A DNA stretch of 64,000 nt, from positions 30,140-94,139 of the forward strand of contig NZ_JABXKP010000097.1 of NCBI RefSeq assembly GCF_017114985.1, given 5' to 3'. Within the stretch, counting starts at the first letter, position 1. Each line of letters starts with the position of its first letter. The DNA comes from Nostoc sp. JL33. Lineage in GTDB: Bacteria; Cyanobacteriota; Cyanobacteriia; Cyanobacteriales; Nostocaceae. The notes under the pieces are model-generated. The model was not told the DNA's origin. It worked only from the letters and a program-made list of their open reading frames with translations, and did no database searches. The translations under genes were made by a program, and so were the position numbers. Below, piece by piece: positions 1 through 7,870 of the stretch.

Positions 1-281
1 TGGCTTATGACAGTCAAATGGGGCACATGATGGAAATGTCATCTGACCAAATGAAAACTATGATGATGAGTCAGGACTTAGGTGCAGCTGATGCTGAATT
101 TGATCTGCGCTTTATCAATGCGATGATTCCTCACCACCAAGGGGCTGTAACAATGGCAAAAGATGCTTTGAGTAAGTCTAAGCGCCCTGAAATTAAGCAA
201 TTATCTCAAGAAATTATCAAGGCACAAAATATAGAGATTAAGCAAATGCAGCAGTGGCAAAAAACCTGGTATAACAAGTGA
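1..281 (+). CDS. DUF305 family protein, 3' end only
   Basis: The reading frame is already open at the left edge and ends at TGA 279-281, so the gene begins outside the window. The visible part contains the family signature MIPHHQGAV (near 124-150) followed by a helical tail rich in Lys, Gln and Ile, and it is rich in methionine at the front (GHMMEMSS...MKTMMMS). DUF305 proteins are usually exported, ferritin-like helical proteins found near metal, especially copper, handling genes, and the His and Met residues fit metal contact. No neighbour here supports a specific metal. The family call is secure from the HHQGAV motif; the function is inferred only. Confidence 0.85.
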   Translation, partial: AYDSQMGHMMEMSSDQMKTMMMSQDLGAADAEFDLRFINAMIPHHQGAVTMAKDALSKSKRPEIKQLSQEIIKAQNIEIKQMQQWQKTWYNK

Positions 282-573
282 TACTAATTCGTAATTAGTA
301 GTTTGGACAATCAAAGCAGGTCGTGTTTTGCGAGTAGTCAGGTTAAAATTTGGAAATGCATTAGAACATCACCGAATTTTAGATTTTAAATTTTGGAAAA
401 TGGAATTGTTGGGCGTTGCCTAAGAAGAGAAGATTCTTGCGTTCCATTATTTAAAAAGTCCTGAACGCGAGAGCGTCTCTTTGGCGCAGCCTCTCGTAGA
501 GAAGAGTTGCCCCCGAATTTATTTGTGGAATAATTCTTTAATCCAAAATCTAAAATTAAATGACTTGCCCCTG

Positions 574-878
574 ATACCATTTCTTTGTAAAGCTGCGCCA
601 AACCCTTTTAACTTCTTTCTTCCTTTCTTTCTTCGCGTCCTTCGCGTCCTTCTCTACGAGACGCTACGCGTAGCTTGTCCCAATACAGTTCAGTTAAGCA
701 TTTTTTCCTTCTCTCTGTGTTCTCTGCGCCTCTGTGGTTCGTTAAAAAAATTGATTTTCAGAAGGAGTTTTAGCCTTAACTGAACCGTATTGTAGCTTGT
801 CCTCCGCAGGAGTACGCGGTTCGTTTTTCTTTCTTGTACTTAAATATGGTTTAGCGCATCTTCATACAGAATTGGTAT
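574..878 (-). repeat. ATACCAWTTC-ended dispersed element, copy 1 (interrupted)
   Basis: This is a reverse-orientation copy of the element also present at 58205-58374 and 63640-63819. The ends are imperfect inverted repeats (ATACCATTTC at 574, GAATTGGTAT at 869-878). The interior holds the palindromic core CTTCTCTACGAGACGCTACG and the segment TTAAATATGGTTTAGCGCAT. Removing the 112-bp nested element at 681-792 and one copy of its 10-bp target duplication leaves about 183 bp, close to the other copies. It has no coding capacity, so if mobile it must be moved by an enzyme encoded elsewhere. Confidence 0.75.
681..792. mobile_element. MITE-like element with CAATAC...GTATTG ends (copy A)
   Basis: This is a 112-bp insertion with 18-bp terminal inverted repeats (CAATACAGTTCAGTTAAG against CTTAACTGAACCGTATTG, one mismatch). 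It is flanked by an exact 10-bp duplication TAGCTTGTCC at 671-680 and 793-802. The uninterrupted target can be read at 20890-20910, where TAGCTTGTCC runs straight into TCCGCAGG, so this is a real insertion. It has no open frame, so it is non-autonomous. A 10-bp duplication would fit an IS4-type transposase; that assignment is inference. Confidence 0.85.
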
Positions 879-980
879 GACTTGATTGCTGGGGTCAATC
901 TAAAATCTAAAATCCAAAATCCTTGCATTGTCTGACCTTTATCGAATGCAAGCAAATTGTTAGATATGGATATACCTGTG

Positions 981-1559
981 CTATACAACCACCCCTGTAT
1001 AAAATTGAATTATTTTTTTGGGAATATGTATTTTGCCCCAATAGTCATCAATAAACATTTTAAAATCTGTTATTGAAGTCCAATAAAAATCTCCGCCAAT
1101 TTTTTCATCTGCATTAGCAGGATTGAAAATGACAGAATGAAGAATACCCCAAACTATGTTGCTGGAAATTAATAGTTTATCGCCATCATTTCCTAAAGTT
1201 ACATGATTACTAAAGACCAGATTTGGATCAATTGAGTTGGCATGAACTAAATCACATCTTAGAACGTAATAAATCAGTTGTTCTACAGAAACAGTATCAC
1301 CTGTAATGCCTGGAAGAAATAGCTTACCTCGTGGAACTTCTACATTTTGGCTCATCAGTCCAGGTAGTCCAGAATATGTGATCAGCCACATGAATTCCCT
1401 CAGAAAGCGTTGATACTCATTCCCTGAAGATTTGGTAAGTTTATAGTACTTGATAGAAGTTGCATCAACCGCAATACAAGCATCAGTCAAAGATAGCTCA
1501 ATCTCACCTTTCGCCCAATGGTCAATAGCTGATTTTACTCTTTTACCAATAGTAATCAT
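981..1559 (-). CDS. Hypothetical protein, 192 aa
   Basis: The gene starts with ATG at 1557-1559 and encodes 192 residues. I do not recognise the family. The sequence is a soluble mixed alpha/beta protein with no signal peptide or clear membrane helix. Notable stretches are ITYSGLPGLMS, LRCDLVHANSIDPN and TSITDFKMFIDDYWGK near the C-terminus. The middle reads like the helical proteins annotated as hypothetical next to mobile DNA, but this is weak. It stands alone between repeat-rich DNA and a kinase remnant, suggesting an accessory gene. Coding reality is supported by length and normal composition only. Confidence 0.6.
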   Translation of the reverse strand: MITIGKRVKSAIDHWAKGEIELSLTDACIAVDATSIKYYKLTKSSGNEYQRFLREFMWLITYSGLPGLMSQNVEVPRGKLFLPGITGDTVSVEQLIYYVLRCDLVHANSIDPNLVFSNHVTLGNDGDKLLISSNIVWGILHSVIFNPANADEKIGGDFYWTSITDFKMFIDDYWGKIHIPKKIIQFYTGVVV

Positions 1560-1947
1560 TTTTGCAGTTTGGCTGTGATAATTAGAAATTTAAAGAGTAA
1601 CTAAAAATTTACATTTTTTGTCTAACTGGTTATTATACGGCAATTTGTATGTACTGTATCCGTATGCACTTTACAAGGGTAATAAGATATTCAGAGAATC
1701 CTACCTAACAGTTTTCTTCCACAGGCTCAAGCTGGATGGCTGCCAATTATGTTTGATAGCGATCGCTCTCGTAAAATTGGTAATTCTGGATTAGGGTTAG
1801 CGATCGCTGAGGCAATTGTTTGAAGGTGCAAACTGAATTAGGGGAAGGTAGTACTTTTACCAACTGACTATATTCTCACGCAAAGAAACAAAGACGCCAA
1901 GATATAACTTTGCGCCTTTGCTTTTATATCCGAAATCATTTTCAGAT
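1560..1947. other. 388-bp gap holding a kinase remnant
   Basis: Apart from the histidine-kinase scrap at about 1752-1867, this stretch is AT-rich with no gene visible. The end near the peroxiredoxin (1860-1947) reads ACGCAAAGAAACAAAGACGC and is low-complexity. Confidence 0.6.
1752..1867 (+). pseudogene. Histidine kinase C-terminal remnant (HATPase G-box)
   Basis: In one frame the sequence reads FDSDRSRKIGNSGLGLAIAE followed by AIV and a stop. It continues in another frame as VQTELGEGSTFT. These match the G1/G2 ATP-binding boxes at the end of sensor histidine kinases (family norm: YR.D.SR....GGsGLGLaIa...V..HgG.i.v.Se.G.GstF). The intervening His-Gly-Gly segment is missing and the frame is broken, so this is a dead fragment. 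The rest of the kinase is absent. Confidence 0.7.
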
Positions 1948-2586
1948 TTACTTGTTAGGCTGAGGAGTTAGCCGCAGATAGGGTTTGACTTCCTTATAAC
2001 CTTTGGGGAATTTCTCTTTGAGTACTTCTGGATCTTTGAGTGAGGGGACAATTACAACATCCTCTCCATCTTTCCAGTCAGCTGGTGTCGCCACGCTGTA
2101 ATTATCAGTCAATTGCAGAGAATCAATCACCCGCAAAAGTTCATCAAAGTTGCGTCCCGTGCTGGGAGGATAGGTGAAACTCAGGCGGAGTTTCTTATTG
2201 GGGTCGATCACGAAAACCGATCGCACTGTCACAGCCGCATTAGCATTGGGGTGGATCATGTCGTAAAGCTCAGAAACCTTGCGATCCGCATCCGCCAAAA
2301 TAGGGTAGTTAAGGGTGGTGCTTTGAGTTTCTTCGATGTCTCCCACCCAGCCTTTGTGAGATTCTACGTCATCAACGCTGAGTGCGATCGCTTTGACATT
2401 GCGCTTGTCAAATTCTGGTTTTAGCTTGGCAACTGTGCCGAGTTCTGTTGTGCAAACAGGTGTAAAATCAGCAGGGTGAGAAAACAGCACAACCCAGCTG
2501 TCACCTGCCCATTCGTAAAAATCGATGTCGCCGTGTGTTGAGGCTTGCGTAAAGTTGGGTACTGTGTCACCTAGACGGAGAGCCAT
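1948..2586 (-). CDS. 1-Cys peroxiredoxin (Prx6 / AhpC-TSA family)
   Basis: This is a thiol peroxidase that reduces hydrogen peroxide and alkyl hydroperoxides in the cytosol. I chose the ATG at 2584-2586 (212 aa, MALRLGDTVPNF), where family members normally begin; a longer frame to 2652 adds an unlikely 22 residues. The peroxidatic cysteine is Cys45 in HPADFTPVCTTELG, and the conserved Arg lies in AVTVRSVFVID. The long C-terminal domain (VATPADWKDGEDVVIVPS...) is typical of Prx6 rather than of 2-Cys AhpC, and no resolving cysteine is seen. The gene is monocistronic. The neighbours give no further clue. Confidence 0.95.
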   Translation of the reverse strand: MALRLGDTVPNFTQASTHGDIDFYEWAGDSWVVLFSHPADFTPVCTTELGTVAKLKPEFDKRNVKAIALSVDDVESHKGWVGDIEETQSTTLNYPILADADRKVSELYDMIHPNANAAVTVRSVFVIDPNKKLRLSFTYPPSTGRNFDELLRVIDSLQLTDNYSVATPADWKDGEDVVIVPSLKDPEVLKEKFPKGYKEVKPYLRLTPQPNK

Positions 2587-3068
2587 GAGAGATTCCCTGT
2601 AGTTACAAAGGCATATATATTCTAGTATGCCATCATGACATAAAACCCCCATTTCCCAATCGGGCTTTGGCGGTTTGAAACAAAATTTTAGGTTGTCACC
2701 ACTCTCGCATAATGGATGCTACGGTGTACAAACAAGTCTAGAAACTCCACCTGGACTTGGTTTGGTTGCCCTAAGTATAGAAGACCACAAAAAGGGTATA
2801 GAATTTAATCATCCGTAGGTTGGGTAGAACGAAGTGAAACCCAACATCGAGTCTATTATTCAAATAAAAAATCTTGAATATTTCCAATTTGGTCGCCAGA
2901 ATATTTGTCTTTGCCTATTTTAATAAAAATATCACCTGTTTCTGGCTCAACTGCTGGATTTTTATTTTTAGCATTAATGTTGATTGGGATTGGTTTTGTA
3001 ATTGCGAATATCGTTGTCAAAGCAGTTCTAGCGCTTATTTGGCAAAAACTGCTATTGTCTGCGTTGGG
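2587..3068. other. 480-bp gap with repeat and possible small membrane ORF
   Basis: Positions 2815-2846 carry GTAGGTTGGGTAGAACGAAG, a short repeat common in cyanobacterial intergenic DNA. From 2878 to 3072 on the plus strand there is an open frame without an ATG (64 codons, ends LLLSALG). Its middle is a clear hydrophobic helix (FLFLALMLIGIGFVIANIVV). It could be a small membrane protein starting at a TTG or a truncated gene. It runs 4 bp into the convergent glycosyltransferase gene. The start region of the peroxiredoxin must also lie here. Confidence 0.35.
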
Positions 3069-4247
3069 TTAAAGTAATTTGTTCGTCAAAATTTCCTGGT
3101 AGGCTTGGATTGTTTGACGAGCGATCGCATCCCAGCTAAAATTTTCCAAGGCATATTTTTGGGCGTTTAATCCCCGTCGGTGGCGTTCTGCGGGATTTTG
3201 CAAAGCTTCTTGTAGTAACTCTACCAGTGCTTCGACATTTGTTGCGCCTACCCAACCCGACTCACTATCACGTATCTGTTGACAAATATGCACTTGGTCA
3301 GAAATGACTACGGGTACACCTGCTACCATCGCTTCAGCGACAGCAATCCCAAAATTTTCGTAGTAGGAAGGCAAGACAAATAAATCAGCAGCTTGTAGTA
3401 AACTAACTTTGGATTCACCAGTGACAAAGCCAGTAATTGTAGTGTGCGATCGCAGTGGTGAATTTTGAATTTGGGATATTATCTTTTGTTCATAATCTGG
3501 ATCTTGGGGATTTGTTCCAGCTAAGACAAAATGAAACTTATAACCAACCGCTAATAGCTTTTCTAGCGCTGGAATCAACAAATTTAACCCTTTTTTTGGG
3601 TCAATTCGTGACATAAACAGCACCAACGGTACATCCTTTGGTATCCCTAACTGACTACATACATTTGTAAGAGGCGATTGAGGGGGGATTACACCCAAGG
3701 GAATCACCAAATCTGGCGTAGATACTCCAAATCGTTCTGATATTTTAGCTTCTTGTTCGCTGGTAAAATGAATAGCTGCGGCACCAGCTAAATTTTGACG
3801 TTCTATAATTGCAACATAAAGCCGTTTTAATTGCTTTTTCTTGCGTAAATCAGCCGGATCGAGAGTACCTAAAGGACGGAAAATATAAGGTAGCTTTTGC
3901 TGACGACACACAATAGCAGCAGCACTAATTATTGGGGAGAATAGAGCATGAATATGTGCTATGTCAAACTCGTGAGCATGACGTTTTAGCCAGTTTAATA
4001 AATCTAGAGAAAATTTGTAGCGACGAAACGGGGCGCAACGAAAATAAATTATTTCATAGCCATCTTGTTTAATTGGGCAATTTAAAGGAACATCCAGAGG
4101 TGTTTGACCATTATCGCCATTACTATCAGTTGTGAGAATTGTAACTTCCACTCCCTCTTTTACCAAAGCTGGAGCAAGCCCTAGTACCATTTGACTTGGT
4201 CCGCCGTAAATCAGAGAAATTGAGGGGACAATTTGTAATATTTTCAT
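3069..4247 (-). CDS. Glycosyltransferase family 4 (GT-B)
   Basis: This is a 392-residue retaining glycosyltransferase that would move a sugar from a nucleotide donor onto a growing polysaccharide at the inner face of the membrane. The N-terminal acceptor domain starts MKILQIVPSISLIYGGPSQM, with a Gly-Gly-Pro loop. The C-terminal donor domain has the E-x7-E signature in PSYYENFGIAVAEAMVAG (about residues 295-312) followed by GVPVVISDQ. It is the last gene of the minus-strand polysaccharide cluster that starts at 9523, 35 bp after the previous glycosyltransferase, and is probably co-transcribed with it. Donor and acceptor cannot be read from sequence. Confidence 0.9.
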   Translation of the reverse strand: MKILQIVPSISLIYGGPSQMVLGLAPALVKEGVEVTILTTDSNGDNGQTPLDVPLNCPIKQDGYEIIYFRCAPFRRYKFSLDLLNWLKRHAHEFDIAHIHALFSPIISAAAIVCRQQKLPYIFRPLGTLDPADLRKKKQLKRLYVAIIERQNLAGAAAIHFTSEQEAKISERFGVSTPDLVIPLGVIPPQSPLTNVCSQLGIPKDVPLVLFMSRIDPKKGLNLLIPALEKLLAVGYKFHFVLAGTNPQDPDYEQKIISQIQNSPLRSHTTITGFVTGESKVSLLQAADLFVLPSYYENFGIAVAEAMVAGVPVVISDQVHICQQIRDSESGWVGATNVEALVELLQEALQNPAERHRRGLNAQKYALENFSWDAIARQTIQAYQEILTNKLL

Positions 4248-4282
4248 TTTTTTGTCATTTTTGATTTGTTAATAACCAAGGA

Positions 4283-5458
4283 CTAATGACTATTAACCAA
4301 ATCTTGATAAAACTCTAATTGCTGTTTAGCTAAAGCTTTATTTGTATATTTAATCATTGCTTTTTGATAACCATTTTCACCCAGAGTATGAGCAAATTGT
4401 GGTTTATCCATTAATTGAACTAGGCAATTAGCAAGGGCTTGAGCATCACCTTCAGGAAATACTAAACCAGCATCGCCAATTACATAGGGAATTTCACCGG
4501 AATCAGAACCAATCACAGGAACTTGGCAAGCCATCGCCTCAATTAGCACATGGCCAAATTGTTCTTTCCAGCCAACAGAAGTTAAGGTTTTAAACTTGTA
4601 AGTTGTTTCTGAAGGCAGTACTAAAGTACTCATTAAATTGATATAGTTTGCAACCTCGTCATGAGGGACACTTTCTATCAAAATTACTCGTTCTTTAATA
4701 TTGTTTTCTGCCGCGATTTTGATTAATTCAGTTTGCAACTCTCCCCGTCCCAACAGCAATAATTTCCAAGGTTTATTTTTCAATGTAATTAAGGCTTGCA
4801 AAAGCGTTAATAAACCCTTTTCTTGCACAAATCGCCCAACAAAACCTACCACAAAATCTTCTTTTTCAATACCCAACTTAGCTGCTAGTTCTGGTTGGGT
4901 TTTAGGAGTAAATAAACTTTCATCTACACCCAGTTGCGGCATAACTTTTATTGCCCCTTTATATCCCCGTTGCCGCAAAACCTCTGCTCCATCCTGATTG
5001 CCAGAAATGATCCCGTGGCTATGGTTGAGGTTATATTCTTCTAACAAAGAAACTGGTAATTTCAGTTCATAGGGAAGATTCCACCAAGTAAAAAATACAT
5101 TTTTTGCCTTGAGTCTTAATAGTTTATTTAAGGCAATCATCTGAGTATAAGCCAGCCCTCTAGATCCTTGTTCTACCTGGATGATTTGGGGACGAAATTG
5201 TTTTAACAAAGATATCAAACCAGCGCCAAAAGTAAGAAGTCCCTGATGATTTTGACTGAAATTAGAAACTGGAACTATCCTAAATGTGCCTTCATCACGG
5301 TATTCAGTTTCAATAATTCTGTTTTGCACGCCACCTGGTTTCCAGCGCTTTGGGACTACAACTGTCACTTCAACTCCCGGTTCTAGTTGAGATAAAGCGC
5401 GTAATTTTTCACAGTTGAGGTCTACGATATAAGTGTGACTAGCAACTAATATTTTCAT
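4283..5458 (-). CDS. Glycosyltransferase family 4 (GT-B)
   Basis: This is a 391-residue glycosyltransferase of the GT4 class. It starts at ATG 5456-5458 with MKILVASHTYIVDLNCEKLR. The donor domain shows VGFVGRFVQEKGLLTLLQAL (start of the Rossmann half) and the nucleotide-sugar E-x7-E region GHVLIEAMACQVPVIGSDSG, followed by EIPYVIGDAGLVFPEGD. It lies between another GT4 and a GT2 gene on the same strand with gaps of 35 and 53 bp, which fits one operon for an exported or surface polysaccharide. The substrate is unknown. Confidence 0.9.
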   Translation of the reverse strand: MKILVASHTYIVDLNCEKLRALSQLEPGVEVTVVVPKRWKPGGVQNRIIETEYRDEGTFRIVPVSNFSQNHQGLLTFGAGLISLLKQFRPQIIQVEQGSRGLAYTQMIALNKLLRLKAKNVFFTWWNLPYELKLPVSLLEEYNLNHSHGIISGNQDGAEVLRQRGYKGAIKVMPQLGVDESLFTPKTQPELAAKLGIEKEDFVVGFVGRFVQEKGLLTLLQALITLKNKPWKLLLLGRGELQTELIKIAAENNIKERVILIESVPHDEVANYINLMSTLVLPSETTYKFKTLTSVGWKEQFGHVLIEAMACQVPVIGSDSGEIPYVIGDAGLVFPEGDAQALANCLVQLMDKPQFAHTLGENGYQKAMIKYTNKALAKQQLEFYQDLVNSH

Positions 5459-5511
5459 TGTTATTTGTTATTTGTCATTTTTTTAAATAACTAATGCCCA
5501 ATGCCCAATGA

Positions 5512-6495
5512 CTAAACTTGTTCATCCAACCGACTATAAATTTGACCATCGTTCCATATTGATTGGATGACAGTACCCAAGGCTTTGAAAAAACCCAAAA
5601 TATAGAAAATAGCGCGAGTGGCAATTTTGATCGGGGAACCGCTTTTATGGCAAGGTGGGCGTCCGAGAACGTGACAGTCAAATAAACGGGCGTATAGGCG
5701 TAAAGCTTGAGTAGGAGTGAGGTTTTTCAGCCCCAGTAAAAAATGGTTGTGGTAAAAGGTGAGTTGATATTTGAGCGATCGCATACTAATATCATGGCAA
5801 CCCCCTGTTTCTTCGCCTAAATGCACCAAATGGGCTTCTGGGTCGTACCAAATCTTATACCCTGTCTGTCGCACCCGTAAACAAAAATCTGACTCTTCGC
5901 GCACTGCACTACCGCCAAACCTCTCATCAAACCTTAGTCCGTACTTAGTAAAAATTTCGCTGCGAAAAGACATATTACAACCCCTCGCTGTCAGTACTTG
6001 CTGGGGTTTGATGGTATGTACTAAATCAATATGATACCAAGCAATTCCAGGGTCCATAGCTTGGGGAGGCAGATATTCAATCTCTAAATCTCCTCCAGAA
6101 TCACCCAATTTCATTCTGTCAAATACCCGTCCAGCCACAGCCCCCACCTCTGGGTTTTGCAAATAATTTTTCGCATGGGCTGCTAATAATCCAGGGGTTA
6201 ACTGCACATCATCATCAATAAACAATATTATTTCACCAGATGACCGCCGGACAGCATAATTTCGCGCCCCTGGCAAACTTGCCCAATCTAAGCGCAACCA
6301 TTTAATTTTACCTGCCTTTGCCATCTCTTCCAGGTAGGCTTGAATTTCTGGTTGGTGTTTTGCGGTTTGGTCTACAACTAAAACTTCAAAATTTGGATAG
6401 TCCTGTTTTAGGACATCGACAATGCTATCGCGTAGCGCTTCCTCTCGACCGTAAGTCGGGATAACTACTGAAATTGAAAGGGAATTAGCCATCAT
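5512..6495 (-). CDS. Glycosyltransferase family 2 (GT-A)
   Basis: This is a 327-residue inverting glycosyltransferase. The N-terminus SISVVIPTYGREEALRDSI is the typical GT2 opening. The metal and nucleotide-binding DxD motif is LFIDDDVQLTPG, and a later RGCNMSFRSEIF plus REESDFCLRVRQTGYKIWYD forms the acceptor-side ED motif region. A C-terminal amphipathic and hydrophobic tail (IATRAIFYILGFFKALGTVI) probably binds the membrane. It is co-directional with the neighbouring GT4 and acyltransferase genes. There are two adjacent Met codons; the first gives this start. Confidence 0.9.
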   Translation of the reverse strand: MMANSLSISVVIPTYGREEALRDSIVDVLKQDYPNFEVLVVDQTAKHQPEIQAYLEEMAKAGKIKWLRLDWASLPGARNYAVRRSSGEIILFIDDDVQLTPGLLAAHAKNYLQNPEVGAVAGRVFDRMKLGDSGGDLEIEYLPPQAMDPGIAWYHIDLVHTIKPQQVLTARGCNMSFRSEIFTKYGLRFDERFGGSAVREESDFCLRVRQTGYKIWYDPEAHLVHLGEETGGCHDISMRSLKYQLTFYHNHFLLGLKNLTPTQALRLYARLFDCHVLGRPPCHKSGSPIKIATRAIFYILGFFKALGTVIQSIWNDGQIYSRLDEQV

Positions 6496-6550
6496 TTTTT
6501 ATACTACTTTATCTAAAGGTAATTGGAATTTTCCTTAATCATCCGAAACA

Positions 6551-7669
6551 CTAATTTTGCTTATTCATGACTGTTCCAAACATTTTCATGACGAATCGCT
6601 CTATTTTAATAAATGAAAATACATAAATTGCCAGTAAAATACTCACTATCATTAAAGAAACTCCTATCTTCAAATAGTTATTTATCTGAATTACATAATT
6701 TAATTTAGGTAATAAAACAAAATACAAAGGTTGATGAATTAGATAAATTTGATAAGAATAAATCCCTAATATACTAAGAAAGCTTAGTATACCTCCAATT
6801 TTAGCTATTTTATCGAGACGTGATAATAATGCTTGAATAACCAAAAAAAATAAAGGAGTAAACAGGATGTCTATACCTAGCATATATATATATTTTATTT
6901 TAAAAATAGTTAAGATAGCATAAATAAGAAATCCCACACTAAAAAGAATGCTTGCAACAATAAAATCTATTTTTCTAAAAATTTGATGCTCGGCATAGAT
7001 AAATCCCCAATAAAGTCCCAGAGCAAACTGAAATAAATAACTTCCTATAAAATTATTTTGTAAAAAAAATAAATAAGTATTCGTATCATTACGTATCAAA
7101 AAGTAAAAAGCTAATAACTTCGTTATTATTGCTCCTATAAGTCCTAAAATTAATATTTTATTTGGCTTGCTTTTGCAAAATAAAAATATCAATGGTGTAA
7201 GTAAATAAGCCTCTAAAATTACTGTAAAAAACCAAAAGCCAGGGTTGATTGATTGGAATTTTATCCCAGCTATACCTATAAATGATAAGAAGAAATTTAA
7301 GTTTAAATTAATCTTAATATTTCCGAAAAAATAAAGTACGCAAGTTAATATAGCAGCTAGTATATAAGCAGGATATATTCTATACAAGCGTTTAATTAGC
7401 CATGATTTCCAGTTAGTTTTAATCGGTAGCTGGTTTTTTTTAAACTTGGAGATTAGAGCATAACTTGTATTGAAACCAGCCATTAAAAAGAATATGTCTA
7501 CAGCAGCATATCCGAGCTTTGCTCCATTGCTATCTAAAGTTGAAATTAGTTGCGATCGCTCTGGATAATTTTGAAAAAAATGAAATATAACAATTGCTAA
7601 AATTGCTAATCCTTTTGTCTGATCAATCCAATTAAATCTAGTTTGACCTGTTTGACTGTGAGTATTCAT
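6551..7669 (-). CDS. Membrane acyltransferase, acyltransferase-3 family
   Basis: This is a 372-residue integral membrane protein with about ten hydrophobic helices. The start NWIDQTKGLAILAIVIFHFF has the family's R/D...K-G-AI-hhhVhxHH pattern with a conserved His in helix 1, and YAAVDIFFLMAGF corresponds to the usual G-hxhFFxlSGF box. Relatives (OafA/NodX/ExoZ) O-acetylate or O-acylate sugars. Within this cluster the likely job is decoration of the polysaccharide or its repeat unit. The gene is markedly more AT-rich than its neighbours, with long A/T runs and few HIP1 sites, which suggests a separate origin. Confidence 0.85.
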   Translation of the reverse strand: MNTHSQTGQTRFNWIDQTKGLAILAIVIFHFFQNYPERSQLISTLDSNGAKLGYAAVDIFFLMAGFNTSYALISKFKKNQLPIKTNWKSWLIKRLYRIYPAYILAAILTCVLYFFGNIKINLNLNFFLSFIGIAGIKFQSINPGFWFFTVILEAYLLTPLIFLFCKSKPNKILILGLIGAIITKLLAFYFLIRNDTNTYLFFLQNNFIGSYLFQFALGLYWGFIYAEHQIFRKIDFIVASILFSVGFLIYAILTIFKIKYIYMLGIDILFTPLFFLVIQALLSRLDKIAKIGGILSFLSILGIYSYQIYLIHQPLYFVLLPKLNYVIQINNYLKIGVSLMIVSILLAIYVFSFIKIERFVMKMFGTVMNKQN

Positions 7670-7870
7670 ACATCTGATATCTCGGAGTTTATGCTAGTTT
7701 GATATCCAGCAATTCGACCTTTAGGGGCTAGTTATTAGCTAATACCTGCTGATAACTAGAAAGATACCAGACTTAGCCACTAGGAAGATTTAGCAACCCT
7801 TGGTTAAGCTTAATACACAAGCAAGCTTCTGTCCATCGATAGCGTACTGGAGTATTTTCACTATCTCCCG

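Larger units (their letters stand above)
282..980. other. 700-bp gene-free stretch built of dispersed repeats
   Basis: I see no credible gene. Positions 369-412 are a 44-bp exact match to 56220-56263. Positions 463-509 are a palindromic Nostoc-type repeat (core GCAGCCTCTCGTAGAGAAG) seen again at 12676-12723. Positions 574-878 are a member of a larger repeat family and contain a second, nested element (both listed separately). Short open frames on both strands here are translations of these repeats. Confidence 0.75.

Noticed and set aside
386..783. Open frames of 71 and 100 codons on both strands
   Set aside because: They are translations of dispersed repeats (same DNA recurs at 58205-58374 and 63640-63819) and lack any protein-like conservation pattern.
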